Numbered from the stretch's first letter, positions 38,825-48,321 are shown. The stretch is 64,000 nucleotides of DNA from GCA-2861595 sp035536185 (GCA_035536185.1 DATLOM010000008.1:75933-139932), one strand, 5' to 3'. The notes: generated by a model not told the origin, from the sequence alone. Program-made: numbers and translations.

Positions 38825-39448
38825 TCACGACCCGATGAGGTCCCCGATGCCGCCGCCGGTGTCCTTCTGCTTCTGGATAAGGTCGACTGTGAGGGCGCCG
38901 GCGAAGGTCAATGCCCGCTGGTCCGAGGTCGCCTGCGGCTCGAACGTGACGGCGTATGAGTCGGCGTCGGTAACCACCTCGGCGAACAGCCCCCGCCACT
39001 GCTTTGTCACCTGGCCGAGGTCCATCCCGGCGGTGTCGACAACCTCGAACTTGCGTGACCGCCAGTCCTGGGCGCGGATCTCGCCGACTTCGGCGCCGCC
39101 GTGGGCGGTCAGCGTGTAGACGGGCTTGCCGACGCGGAGCTTCCGCCCGATCACGCCGATCGTGCGGCCGTCAGAGTCGCGCACCGTCACCGTCCATTTG
39201 AACCACGGCTTCTCGAGCACGAGCACTCGGCGCGCGGACGCGTCGGTCACGGCGAGCGTCGTCGGGAGCATCGTGTCGATGCTGGTGCCGAGACGGGCCA
39301 GCCACGTGAGTGCCGACTGCTTCGCCTGCTCCACCCGCCCGGCGTCGGCGCCCGCCTCGTCGGTGAGCGTGTACTGGTTCCGCAGCTCGAACACCTTTCT
39401 CTTCTGGTGCACGCCGATCCCGCTGCGGCCGTCGAAGAAGTCGGTCAT
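38825..39448 (-). CDS. LURP-one/scramblase-related protein
   Basis: A 207-residue protein with the Tubby/LURP-like barrel pattern: a basic start (RKVFELRNQYTLTDEAG), VLVLEKPWFKWTVTVRD in the centre, then RKLRVGKPVYTL and FEVVDTAGMDLGQVTKQWRG. Bacterial members are annotated as phospholipid-scramblase-related, although scrambling has not been shown for most. No membrane helix is evident. Start could instead be ATG 39460. It stands alone between two small accessory genes. Confidence 0.75.
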   Translation of the reverse strand: MTDFFDGRSGIGVHQKRKVFELRNQYTLTDEAGADAGRVEQAKQSALTWLARLGTSIDTMLPTTLAVTDASARRVLVLEKPWFKWTVTVRDSDGRTIGVIGRKLRVGKPVYTLTAHGGAEVGEIRAQDWRSRKFEVVDTAGMDLGQVTKQWRGLFAEVVTDADSYAVTFEPQATSDQRALTFAGALTVDLIQKQKDTGGGIGDLIGS

Positions 39449-39580
39449 GTGCGCGATCATCGCGCACGCATCGACCCGTGGAGTTCGGGAGTCACTCCGA
39501 CCCGGCCGTTCGGGGCAGCCCCTGTCGACCTCGGCGTTGTGGCGGAGTTGCCAGGCCGGCGTGCCCAGGGGCAGCCCACC

Positions 39581-40147
39581 TCAAGCCGTGGCTCGACTGG
39601 GCTGGTAACGCAGGGCGACGGCCCCCGACCGGAACTCGTGGCGCCCCACGAGCTCCAGCTCGAGCCGCTCGCTCAGCCCGGCTAACACCGTCGGCCCGTG
39701 GCCCGCCACGATGGGGTGCACGACGAACTCGTACTCGTCGATCAATCCCAGGTCCGCCAAGGCCAGCGGGAGGGTCACGCCTCCCACGTACAGGCCTGTG
39801 CCCGGCTCCCGCTTGAGCTGCTGAACGGCGTTCCCGAGGTCACCCTGGACGAGCTCCGCATTCCAATCGACCTGGTCCAGGGTGCCCGACACGACGTACT
39901 TCTTTGCCCGGTCGATCGTCTGGGCGAAGGGGATCATCCAGTCAGACATCCAGTCAGGCCATGTTCCCGTCGCGGACTGCCGCCACGCTGCCTCCATCAT
40001 CTCGTAGGTCACCCGCCCGAAGAGAAGGGCATCGGCCCGTTCCAGCTCCGTGGCGAAATGGCGATGCAACTCCTCGTCAGCGATCGGCACCCGGTGGTCG
40101 CAACAGCCGTCGAGGGTGACGTTGATCGAGTATCGGAGCGGTCTCAT
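39581..40147 (-). CDS. Dihydrofolate-reductase-fold (RibD C-terminal-like) protein
   Basis: A 188-residue protein of the DHFR/RibD-C superfamily. The family start is MRPLRYSINVTLDG, the adenine-binding block is LLFGRVTYEMMEAAW, then KYVVSGTLDQVDW and the nucleotide loop GTGLYVGGVTLPLALADLGLI. It is a probable NADPH-dependent reductase of unknown substrate; these single-domain versions are common and not part of riboflavin synthesis. The ATG at 40147 has AAGGAG nine bases upstream. Confidence 0.85.
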   Translation of the reverse strand: MRPLRYSINVTLDGCCDHRVPIADEELHRHFATELERADALLFGRVTYEMMEAAWRQSATGTWPDWMSDWMIPFAQTIDRAKKYVVSGTLDQVDWNAELVQGDLGNAVQQLKREPGTGLYVGGVTLPLALADLGLIDEYEFVVHPIVAGHGPTVLAGLSERLELELVGRHEFRSGAVALRYQPSRATA

Positions 40148-40602
40148 GGGTTGCTCTCCTTGCTGCGGTCGCAGGCACTGGCGGACCGTGATCACACCGG
40201 CGCCGCCGCCGTGTCTCATCGGTTCCCCGGTCGGAGCTGCTGGGTGGGTGCCCAGGATCGCGCACTCCGTAGCACCGAAGACCGGCGCCTTCCCCCAAGT
40301 GCCGGTCGAGGGCGGCAGCGGCACGGCTGTCGTCCCCGCCGCCAGCGCCCGGAGGCGCGGCCGGGTAGGACGTTGCCTCTAGTCAAGGGTGACCTACGCC
40401 TACTCCGAGCTGTGGCCCGTGCGGCGATTCGGTGCGGCCGTAGGTTCATCGGCGTGATAGACAGCGGCCCGCGCTATCGGGCGATACCGCGCCGGTGTCG
40501 CAACCGAAATCGCCGCGCCGTCAGAACACCGCGACCGCCCACACCGCACCTGCCCGCCCTGTACAGTGGATGCCCTCCATCGACGAAGCGGGGAGGCGAA
40601 CG
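40148..40602. other. 455-base stretch without a recognisable gene
   Basis: The region separates the DHFR-fold gene from the SnoaL-like gene. Open frames here have no family signature and look random. It should hold the promoters of the two divergent neighbours, but no convincing box or repeat stands out. Confidence 0.5.
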
Positions 40603-41031
40603 ATGACCACTGCGTTCGACGAGGTGCTGGAGCAAGCTTTCGCCGCGCTCGACCAGATCGCTCGAGGAGACTCCACCGGCTACAAGACCTTGTACTCCCG
40701 ACGGGATGACGTCACCATCGCCAATCCGTTTGGGGGCGTCGGCCGCGGGTGGAACGAAGTTGCCGAGCGGCTCGATCGTGCCGCGGCGGTCTACACGGAC
40801 GGCAGGGCGACAGGATCCGAGATCGTCATGCAGGCGGTCACGCCCGAGCTTGCCTACACCGTCGCCATCGAGCGCATCGAGGCGAAAGTAGGGGGGCAAC
40901 CCGAGCTTGCGCCGATTGCGGTGCGGGTGACGTGCATCTATCGCCGTGAGGACAGTGGTTGGAAGCTCGTCCACCGCCACGCAGATCCAAGGGTCAACCC
41001 CCAAACCGTCGAATCAGTTCTGCAGCCCTGA
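40603..41031 (+). CDS. SnoaL/NTF2-like fold protein
   Basis: A 142-residue protein of the NTF2-like superfamily: an N-terminal helix (TAFDEVLEQAFAALDQIARGD), a short loop with DDVTIANPFGGVGRGWNEV, then beta strands ending in VRVTCIYRREDSGWKLVHRHAD. The fold serves both enzymes and binding proteins; this copy resembles stand-alone ketosteroid-isomerase-like domains of unknown role. GGGGAGG precedes the ATG. It is the last chromosomal gene before the left border of the integrated element. Confidence 0.8.
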   Translation: MTTAFDEVLEQAFAALDQIARGDSTGYKTLYSRRDDVTIANPFGGVGRGWNEVAERLDRAAAVYTDGRATGSEIVMQAVTPELAYTVAIERIEAKVGGQPELAPIAVRVTCIYRREDSGWKLVHRHADPRVNPQTVESVLQP

Positions 41032-41098
41032 CGGCACATCGGTGCCCGGTAGCCGACGGCGCAGAACGAAATAGGGTTTCTTGACCAGCGGCTTCCGG

Positions 41099-41148
41099 GG
41101 TGGGCCGTGCAGGACTCGAACCTGCGACCCCTTGCGCGTCATGCAAGT
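41099..41148. repeat. Left attachment site (tRNA-Val 3' half)
   Basis: Fifty bases identical to 48322-48371, covering the tRNA from its anticodon stem to the discriminator base. Identity stops abruptly on both sides. There is no 5' half here, so this is the displaced 3' end of the original tRNA gene. Confidence 0.92.
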
Positions 41149-41610
41149 TCTGGGCATGTCGCCTCATGTCGCCTCGTAACGGAACGTGCCGCTGAGCAGG
41201 GATTTTACGCAGCGCTTCACCGGATGCCCGCCCATGATGCCTCGTTCTTGATAGTCCGTGATCATTTTGTGATCACTCAGAGGACACGTCCACACCGAGA
41301 GGCGCCTACAACAGGGAGGCCCCCAACGTGCGGCCGAGCCTTTTCGACTTCGTCCAGATCTCGCCCTCGGGCACTGTGGAGCGCATCCGGGAAGTTGAAC
41401 GCGAACCCCTCTCTACTCGGCCAAGCGCTTGCGGCCTCCCCACAGAAGAACATGACGAATGGCATATGGGCTTACTTGATCAGCCATGTTCTACTGGGAA
41501 CAACGCTCCTCGCTAGCAAACTCCCCCATTTCTGACCAATCACACCTCGGGGAAGTGGTTTGGCGCGTCGTCACAACCTAACTTTCTTTCGCCTACAGGA
41601 GTAGCCCTAA
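41149..41610. other. Island left end, no gene seen
   Basis: 462 bases of lower-GC sequence between the att site and the first island gene. Frames here lack start signals and similarity. A CAGGAG ribosome site near its right end serves the TTG start at 41611. Confidence 0.5.
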
Positions 41611-42378
41611 TTGAAGCGCCTTGCTCTAATACTAACTTCGGTCCTCATCGCGGCCGTTCTCCTGGGATCACCGCTGGGAGCGGCCAACGCTACCGCGCCC
41701 GACGAGACCGCGGGTGGGCTACTAGGACAGATTCTTCTATCCCCGGAAGGGCAGACGGTCGCGACAGAGGTCAACCGGATCAGGGCGCAACTCACCGAGT
41801 CCGATTTACCGGCCCTACCTGCCACAGCCACACTCCCCAGCGAAGTGCCATGGCCGTTGCTTGGGCAGATACTCATTGACAATCAGGCCGAATTGCCTCC
41901 GAACCTTGCTACAGAGACATCCTCGTTGCTGTCCAATTGGGCCACGCTGGCGTCGTCGCCCGAATACTCGGAGGTTTCTCAACGCCTCGGCAACCTTCTC
42001 CTCCAGTCCGGAGAAACACCAGCGTTCGCTGCTTCCATTACAGCCAGCGAAACGGCGTCATCGAGTGGCTCGGAATCAGAGACGATAATCCTCACGCCGT
42101 GCGACAATGCCATATTGAATCTCGCTGGCGCGGCGGGCGCTCTTGTAGCAGCCGGCGCCACTGGTAACCAGGCAGCAATCGCGGCAGCGTATCTCAACTT
42201 CTATATAAAGCTGTACCAAATGTACGACGCCTGCTTTGGCGGCACTGGAGGCGTCGGAGGCGGTGGAGGAGGAGGCGGTTCAGGCGGAGGAGGTTCAAGA
42301 GCCAGCGGCTGTCAAGGCGGTGTAACTACTTCGGACGACGATCTTAACGTTCACGTCCTTGGTATATGTTTATGCTAG
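41611..42378 (+). CDS. Secreted glycine-rich protein of unknown function
   Basis: A 255-residue protein starting at a TTG with CAGGAGTAG just upstream. It has a Sec signal peptide (LALILTSVLIAAVLLGSPLG with a likely cut after ANA), a helical alanine/leucine-rich body with one Cys in ILTPCDNAIL, a run of about 20 glycines with serine (GGGGGGGSGGGG), and a cysteine-containing tail ending GICLC. The pattern suggests a surface or extracellular protein with a flexible linker and a disulphide-bonded end. No family is recognised. Base composition is clearly lower in G+C than the flanking chromosome, consistent with transfer as element cargo. Confidence 0.7.
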   Translation: MKRLALILTSVLIAAVLLGSPLGAANATAPDETAGGLLGQILLSPEGQTVATEVNRIRAQLTESDLPALPATATLPSEVPWPLLGQILIDNQAELPPNLATETSSLLSNWATLASSPEYSEVSQRLGNLLLQSGETPAFAASITASETASSSGSESETIILTPCDNAILNLAGAAGALVAAGATGNQAAIAAAYLNFYIKLYQMYDACFGGTGGVGGGGGGGGSGGGGSRASGCQGGVTTSDDDLNVHVLGICLC

Positions 42379-42479
42379 TGCACGGTGCATAGGGCTTTTG
42401 GAAGATGCCCATTCCCCAGTAAACCGAGCCTGATGGATTGATCACCCGTGACATCAATTGAACGACTAAGAGCAAGGTG

Positions 42480-43016
42480 ATGGGCGTCGTGCGTCACCGA
42501 GGTCGCCGCGCCAGAGCCGTATTACTGACCATGATAGTAGTTTTAGCCGGTTCAGTTTTGGTAAATAGTTTCCCACTACACGACTCAAAGTCATCGATTC
42601 CCCCTCGCCTATTGAATACCGGGCGCGACGTGGGAGCTGTGGTCCGTTCGCTTATCGCGTTCCAGCAATGGCTTTTAGAACATCCTGATCCAGCCCGCGT
42701 GGCGGAAATATACGGGGACGACAGTGCCAAGGGAGAACATGTAAAAATTGCCGTTCAAAAGCTAGTCGACCGACAGCAACGGCTGGAATGCGGATCGAGC
42801 CCACAAGTTGACATCATTGATAGCGATCTCGGCGGCAAAAAGGGTCCAGATGTCGTTCGTGTGCTCGCTCATGTACGACGGAGCCCCTGCCGGCTGCTCG
42901 ACTCCAGGAATCGAGCGCTAGAGACACACGATGGTTACCAGCAGCGAGCATTCAGCTACTCGCTCAAGACTGAGGACGGCAAGTGGTACATAATTGATGA
43001 CCCAAGACCTAGGTGA
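42480..43016 (+). CDS. Membrane-anchored protein, possible NTF2-like domain
   Basis: A 178-residue protein with a basic N-terminus, one transmembrane helix (AVLLTMIVVLAGSVLVNSF) and an external domain. The domain begins with a helix (AVVRSLIAFQQWLLEHPD) and ends in strands (YSLKTEDGKWYIIDDPRP), an order that resembles small NTF2-like domains in conjugation and cell-envelope proteins. I do not recognise a specific family. GTG 42477 is an alternative start. It follows the secreted gene by 101 bases in the same direction and shares its lower G+C, so the two are probably joint cargo. Confidence 0.6.
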   Translation: MGVVRHRGRRARAVLLTMIVVLAGSVLVNSFPLHDSKSSIPPRLLNTGRDVGAVVRSLIAFQQWLLEHPDPARVAEIYGDDSAKGEHVKIAVQKLVDRQQRLECGSSPQVDIIDSDLGGKKGPDVVRVLAHVRRSPCRLLDSRNRALETHDGYQQRAFSYSLKTEDGKWYIIDDPRPR

Positions 43017-43548
43017 AACGTCAGCTAAGTCTAGAGGCATCAGCGTCTCTATGCACGTCGCATCTCCATAGGAAGGAACAGGATAATCCGACTGAACCAA
43101 GCCGCCGAACACTTTAGTAACAAGCGCAAGCCTTCCTCTTTGCCAGTGGTACCAAAAGGGATGTCTCTGGCGCTAGAGATTGTTTTGCTGCTCCTTTTGT
43201 TATCGACGCTGCAGTCATGGGCCGACCGCGTCACGACTGTCTCACTGGTTTTCTACGCTTACATCAAGGGTTACCTTCGTTCCAGCAACTGATAAGCGTT
43301 GGTCTCTGGAGATCATTTGGCCGATGCCCGAGACCGGCGTGTGCAGCTCCGAGCACTTTGCCCGAACGCTTCTGTTTTCAAGAGGTGTTGGGGCGAAAGG
43401 ATCATGGTCGCGGGCCACTCAAAGGCATGTCTCTACCAGCGACGAGAGTCGGCAGCTGATTACGTACTCGACGGCGCACGATGAGTCTCAGCCAGGACTG
43501 GATTCGGGTAGCTGCTGAAGTGGTCAGTTGGCGAGGAAGGAGCGGGAG
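43017..43548. other. 532-base stretch of the island without a gene
   Basis: Lower-GC sequence between the cargo genes and the end of the relaxase pseudogene. Short frames occur on both strands, but none has a start signal or a recognisable motif. It may be decayed coding sequence. Confidence 0.5.
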
Positions 43549-45148
43549 CTACATCCCGAGGGACCGCCCGCATGAGCGATCCACTGCCGGTACCGGGCGC
43601 TCAGCCGCCAAGGCCTGATCGGCGGCCTTGACGGCCAGCTGCCATCGCTCACGATCTTCAAGCGGATCGGCGCTTCTGGCCAGTGGGTCGAGGCCGGAAG
43701 CTGTTCGGACCACGTCATCGGCGTGATTGAGTAGCGCGACCAGGCGATCCCAGGTTTCGGCGGCGCCGGAGGCGGACGTCCGTCGTGAGCCGAGGATCGG
43801 ATGGGAGTGTCCGACGATGCAGTCGAGGGGGTTGCTCTTGGTGGTTGGCTTCCCATCTGTCCAGGCGTCCACGCGTTCGGCGATGCCACACCATGCGGCG
43901 ACTCCGCCGCGCGTGCCCGGCGGCGGGCCGAGCATGCGCCACAGCTCGCTGCGCGGGTCCAGGGCCGCCGACGCAATCCGCTGCGCCCGGGTGGCATTCA
44001 GTGCACCATCAAGATCGCCCACCGCACTGGTCAGTCGATCACGCTCGTCCGAGGCCTCTTTCGTTGCGTCAGCCCACCTGCTCACCGCCTCGCGCTCCTT
44101 GTCGACCCGCTCGCGTGCGGCGGCCACGCCTTCTGCGCAGCGGTCGCGGGACTGGCCGGCATCGACCAGCTCCCGTTCCGCCCGCTCGACGGCGAAGTTG
44201 TCCCGCCGGCCCCACCGGCGCTCCCCGGCAACGAAAAGCTCGGCGCGTGTCGGCCGGCGTGGCCGCCTCGTGCTCCCAGCCATGGTAGGTCCTGATCTTC
44301 TGGCTCTCTCGGGGGTCAGCGCCTTGTCCTTCCGAGCGCGCGTGGCCAGCGATGCCCGCTCATCAGCACGCATGCGCTCGGCCTTGGAGTCGAAGACCAA
44401 CTCCCCGTTGGCCTCCAGGCGGGTCTCGATGGCCACGGTGCGCTTGGAGAAGGCCCGCAGCTGCTCGGCGCTGATAGCCAACCATCTCCCTTGACCCGTT
44501 GCGCTCCGGTCCCCAGGCCACCCCCAGGCGCTCGGTCAGCAGGCCCTGGAGGTGGTTGAGGAACACCGTGCCCACCGCCTTGTTCCAGATGTGGAGCGGG
44601 TTGGCGTCAAAGGCCACATGGCCGCCACTCTCCCGGCGGATCACGTTGGGGATGAGGCAGTGGTTGTGCAGATGCGGGTCACCGTCGCGGGAGACCCGAT
44701 GGGCGAAGGTGGCGATGGCGAAGCCGGAGGTGTCCACCCGCCGACGACGGCCATCGACCTGCTCGCGGGCGAAGGCCGCGTGTTCCTCCAGGAACCCCAA
44801 GGCGACATCGGTGGCCTCGACCAGGGCCAGGGAGACCTCAGCGGCGGTGGCCTCGGTGCCGAGAGCCCACAGCACCGACACGCTCTTGGGCAACGACATC
44901 GTCACGTCGATGGCCCGCACCTTGCGGTCGCGGTGGCCGGCCAGCCAGTCCTCTCCGGTTGCCGGGTCATGGCCCTCGACCAGCGCCCAGGTCATCGGCG
45001 GAGACCGCGCCCTCCAGGCCGAGCTCGGCGGCCCAGCTCCCCCGCCAGATGCCGGGCGCCTCGCCGATGCCCATGTAGTAGTCCTCCACGCCGGCGGCCA
45101 CGGCGTGGATGAGGTACTCGGCGCCCTGAGTTTGGTAACCCTCAGCAC
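43549..45148 (-). pseudogene. Decayed MobF (TrwC-like) relaxase
   Basis: Pieces in changing frames rebuild a TrwC-type relaxase. The start is GTG 45148 (LRVTKL) behind GGAGGG. A shift near 45125 leads to EYLIHAVAAGVEDYYMG with the catalytic Tyr-Tyr pair. A second shift near 44990 returns to ALVEGHDPATGEDW and the metal site DPHLHNHCLIPNV. A third shift near 44482 leads to LRAFSKRTVAIETRLEANGE. Directly after LTPE the sequence jumps to a C-terminal region (LWRMLGPPPGTRGGVAAWCG), so the Walker-type helicase domain, normally several hundred residues, is missing. MobF relaxases nick and unwind DNA for conjugation; this copy cannot work. Confidence 0.8.
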
Positions 45149-45267
45149 GGTGTTCTCCCTCCGCGGGACGTTGACGGGACGGGGGCGGGACAGGCCTGCC
45201 CGAAGGGCTGGCAAGTGCCGCCGATGTTGCAGTCGTGGTTGTCAGCGGATGGAACGTGGTCATGGGC

Positions 45268-45651
45268 TCAGTCGCTCGCGGATGACGCGACGAACAGGTC
45301 GAGCTGGTCGCTACCTGCCTTGCGTGAGCGCCTGCGTACTGCAGCGTCCTGCTTCACTGAGGCGACAGCAACCTGGTCGCTGGACCTGGACAAGCTCTGC
45401 TCTCGCGGTGCTGGCTCCTTGGCCGTCGTGGTTGCCCCCAAGACGTTCGTCTCGGCGAAGTCGGCCCCGGTCATCGACTCCAGGCGGGCCAGGGGGACCC
45501 GCAGCACGTCACCGAGATCGATCACCGGCAGCCCGAAGGCGCCTCCCGACTGCCGCCACTGCTTGGCCATGGCGTAGGCCTTGGTGCGCCCGATGCGCAG
45601 CAGCTCGGCTGCCTCCTCCACTGTCAGCAACGCCGGCAGGCCCTCTGGCAT
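45268..45651 (-). CDS. Excisionase-like helix-turn-helix protein
   Basis: A 127-residue protein whose first 60 residues form a MerR/excisionase-type winged helix (LLTVEEAAELLRIGRTKAYAMAK, then LPVIDLGDVLRVPLARLE). The rest is a charged, probably disordered tail. In actinobacterial integrative elements such proteins act as recombination directionality factors. GGAGG precedes the ATG at 45651. It is 104 bases from the divergent XRE regulator and not next to the integrase, so a purely regulatory role is also possible. Confidence 0.75.
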   Translation of the reverse strand: MPEGLPALLTVEEAAELLRIGRTKAYAMAKQWRQSGGAFGLPVIDLGDVLRVPLARLESMTGADFAETNVLGATTTAKEPAPREQSLSRSSDQVAVASVKQDAAVRRRSRKAGSDQLDLFVASSASD

Positions 45652-45754
45652 ACTCACAACCTCCAACCGGTTCCGATACGGGCCGGCAATTGTACCACGT
45701 GTGACAGCTTTCAAACACTGCCCTCACAACGGCTGACCGATGTAGCATGTCCGC

Positions 45755-46456
45755 ATGCCCCGTCGCCCCGCCTCGCCTCCCCCGCCGCCTGAGGTCGACC
45801 TCAACCAGGTCGTGGCCTACAACGTGCGCTCGGCGCGAGAGCTCCGGGGCTGGACCCAGGAGGATCTGGCGGGGCGGCTGGAGCCCTACCTAGGCCAGCG
45901 ATTGACCCAGGCAGCGGTATCAGCCATCGAGCGGGCGTGGGACGGCGACCGGCGCAGAGAGTTCGACGCCCACGAGCTGTTGATCTTCGCCATGGTCTTC
46001 GACCTGCCCATCATCTGGTTCCTGCTCCCACCCCCGGGCGACCACCGGGTCATGCGGGCCACCACCCGACAGGTGGATGAGCTGTACGCCTGGCTCCTGG
46101 GCCGCCCCGACCAACTGGAGCCGCTCTATGCCCGGCTGCGTGAGTATGGGATCTCGGATCCCACCGAAGCCGAGGCGGCGGTGGAGAAGATCACGGGCTC
46201 GCCCAGCGGTGCCCGGCGCTGGAGCTACAAGGAGCGACGAAAGGAGCTGCTCTTGGCCCTGCTCAACGACCACGCCGATTCACTGGACAACGCCGTTGAC
46301 GAGCTCGGCCGCTGGGTGGACCATCTGCGTCAGGTCGGCATCCGTGGTTTCATCGCCGAGCACACCAGCGACGCCGACTTCGCTCGCGCCGGCAAGGGGG
46401 CGGACGAGGCGGCATCGGGCGATAGTGAGGATCAGCCGGCATCAAGCAAGGGGTGA
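45755..46456 (+). CDS. XRE-family helix-turn-helix regulator
   Basis: A 233-residue protein with an N-terminal Cro/C1-type HTH at about residues 15-85 (VAYNVRSARELRGWTQEDLA and LTQAAVSAIERAW). The C-terminal half is helical and may dimerise or bind a ligand; it holds a hydrophobic FDLPIIWFLLPPPG segment. It probably represses element genes, and the divergent promoter shared with the HTH/excisionase gene would be a natural operator. Frame and codon use look intact, unlike the relaxase. Confidence 0.85.
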   Translation: MPRRPASPPPPPEVDLNQVVAYNVRSARELRGWTQEDLAGRLEPYLGQRLTQAAVSAIERAWDGDRRREFDAHELLIFAMVFDLPIIWFLLPPPGDHRVMRATTRQVDELYAWLLGRPDQLEPLYARLREYGISDPTEAEAAVEKITGSPSGARRWSYKERRKELLLALLNDHADSLDNAVDELGRWVDHLRQVGIRGFIAEHTSDADFARAGKGADEAASGDSEDQPASSKG

Positions 46457-46481
46457 CGGATCTGGCTGTTTCGGCTGATTG

Positions 46482-46757
46482 CTACGTCCAGGGGGGACCG
46501 ACCCAAATGAGATCGACCAGGTCGGTGGCGTAGTGGTGCCGGTAGATCACCTCGATGTCGGTGCCGGGGACCATGGCGCTTCGCACCTCATACTCCGGCT
46601 GATTGGACAGCTCGGCGAACGGCACGCTCGGCGCCTGCCACGGCGTCAAGGCGAGATCGGCGATCCACCACCGCACCGCGCTCCACACCTGATCTCGCCC
46701 GAAGCTGCTCCTTCGTTCCTCCCACTCAAGGAACGCCGAAATTTCCCCTAGCGGCAA
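46482..46757 (-). CDS. Possible toxin of a type II toxin-antitoxin pair
   Basis: A 91-residue protein starting at a TTG immediately after the stop of the upstream 69-residue gene. The C-terminal strands (IEVIYRHHYATDLVDLIWVG) have the spacing of RelE/ParE-like toxins, but the rest is too divergent for a firm family call. The two-gene layout with a small charged partner supports a toxin-antitoxin reading. Such pairs often stabilise integrated elements. The function is inferred. Confidence 0.45.
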   Translation of the reverse strand: MPLGEISAFLEWEERRSSFGRDQVWSAVRWWIADLALTPWQAPSVPFAELSNQPEYEVRSAMVPGTDIEVIYRHHYATDLVDLIWVGPPWT

Positions 46758-46967
46758 CTAGACGTCAGGGGTCTCGGTGTGCGCCAGGAACTCCTCGCGG
46801 GTCATGGTCGTGCGTCGAGTACTGCGGTTCAAGACCTCAAGCCGCTCGTTCATCGACGCCATGAACTCCGGGTCGCCTGCCCGACTGCGAGCGGCATGAA
46901 ATGACGCCGCGTGTTCACGCTCACGTTGCTCTTGCTCTGGAGTCAGGTGCTCAGGAGCGGTGGCCAT
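46758..46967 (-). CDS. Possible antitoxin of a type II toxin-antitoxin pair
   Basis: A 69-residue, highly charged helical protein. The N-terminal half (LTPEQEQREREHAASFHAAR) is strongly polar, and the C-terminus (TMTREEFLAHTETPDV) resembles the toxin-wrapping end of small antitoxins. It has no clear DNA-binding motif. Its stop abuts the TTG start of the putative toxin, so the two are coupled. It lies between the XRE regulator and the integrase. Confidence 0.45.
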   Translation of the reverse strand: MATAPEHLTPEQEQREREHAASFHAARSRAGDPEFMASMNERLEVLNRSTRRTTMTREEFLAHTETPDV

Positions 46968-47008
46968 CGTCGCTCCACTTTACCGCTGCCGACCGCTCTC
47001 TCAGATGC

Positions 47009-48173
47009 TCAGCGTCGGAGATCAGGGTTCGGGAACAGCAGGCGGCCGAGCTCGTCGGTGGCGTCGTGGTGCATCTCCTCGACCACGTGGGAGTACAGGT
47101 CCAGCGTGATGGCCACCCGGGCATGACCCAGCATCTCGTGCACGAGCTTCGGATGGACGCCAGCCCGCAGCGCCAGGGTCGCCGCCGTATGCCTCAGGTC
47201 GTGCAAGGTGATGTCCGGCACGCCCGCCTTGGCGACGAGGCCGTCGAAGGCTCGCAGCACGTTTCTCGGATGCAGCCCCCCGCCGGTGGCGGTGGTGAAC
47301 ACCAGCGCCGACTCCACCCATCCTCCTCCGACGAAGAGGCGCTCCGTTCTGAGCGGCGCGGTGCTTGCGCAGCGCGGTTACGACGTTCGGGTACAAAACC
47401 AGGGAGCGCCGGCTGGTCGGCGTCTTGATCTCCTGGATCAGCGGACGGTTGTTGACCACCACCACGTGCTGTACCACCGACAGGCGGGAGGCCTTGAGGT
47501 CCACGTCCTCCCATCGCAGCCCAACGGCTTCGCCCCGCCGCATGCCGGTTGAGACCATGAGTGCCCAGAGCGCAACGAGGCGGTCCTCACGGCATACCTC
47601 CAGGAACCGCCGTGCCTCGACTTCGGTCCAGGTTTTGAAGGGCTTGCGCGTCTGTCGGGGCAGGTGCAGCCCGGCGTCCGCCGGGTTGGTGAGGATGCGC
47701 TGTCTCTTGGCCGCCTGCCCGAGCGCCAGGTGCAGGACCTGATGGGCCAGGCGGACGGCCCGGGAGCCGAGGCCGCCGGTCCCGTCCTGGCGGCCCTCTG
47801 TCTCGAGCGTGGCGTAGAGCTTCTCCAGCACCTCGGGAGTGACCGCGGTCAGACGGTAGGCACCGATCCTCGGGATGATCCACACCCGGGCGGCGTGGGC
47901 GTAGCCCTCCCATGCGGTCGGCTTGAGCGATCGGGCCACCGACGCCAACCAGTCCTCCAGGTACTCGCCCAGAGTCACCTTGCCTGGATCGAGCACGATG
48001 CCCTTCTGTGCATCCGCAAGGGTGCTGGCGAGCGCCTTCTCGGCCTCGTCCTTGGTCCGGAACCCTCCCTTGAGCCGCTGGCGACGCCGCCCGTCGGCGT
48101 GGGCAGGAAGGTCGACGGCGTAGCTCCACGGCTTGCCCCGACCCTTGGTGCGCTGGAAGACCCGGCCCTGCAT
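47009..48173 (-). pseudogene. Tyrosine recombinase (integrase) with a frameshift
   Basis: The 5' frame from 48173 holds the arm-binding domain, the SAM-like core-binding domain (VTLGEYLEDWLASVARSLKP) and the first catalytic arginine (TGMRRGEAVGLRW). A shift between about 47330 and 47355 moves the rest into another frame, which carries LHDLRHTAATL (His-x-x-Arg), LGHARVAITLDLYSHV (His and the nucleophilic Tyr) and the C-terminus. Together they make a normal integrase of about 390 residues. As read, the 5' frame product lacks the nucleophile. The gene sits beside the intact tRNA-Val and should have carried out the integration. Confidence 0.88.
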
Positions 48174-48321
48174 GCCGCCTCCTTCGGACGCTGCCCGTGG
48201 CAGCCGACGGTAGCAACGACTTCAGCGCATGTCTGTGATCATTACGTGATCAATTGGGCCTGAAAACGAAAAAGAGGAGCCCTCTCCGGCGCCCAATAAC
48301 GTTGTGACCTGCGATTTTTCC

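Noticed and set aside
41107..41535. 142-residue plus-strand frame starting inside the left att site
   Set aside because: Its beginning is translated tRNA sequence, and the rest has no start signal or family features.
42240..42300. Glycine-rich repeat considered as a CRISPR or satellite
   Set aside because: The repeats are simple GGx codons within a secreted protein, with no spacers or regular units. No CRISPR array is visible in the window.
43180..43518. 112-residue frame in the low-GC part of the island
   Set aside because: No ribosome site and no motif; it overlaps other equally poor frames.
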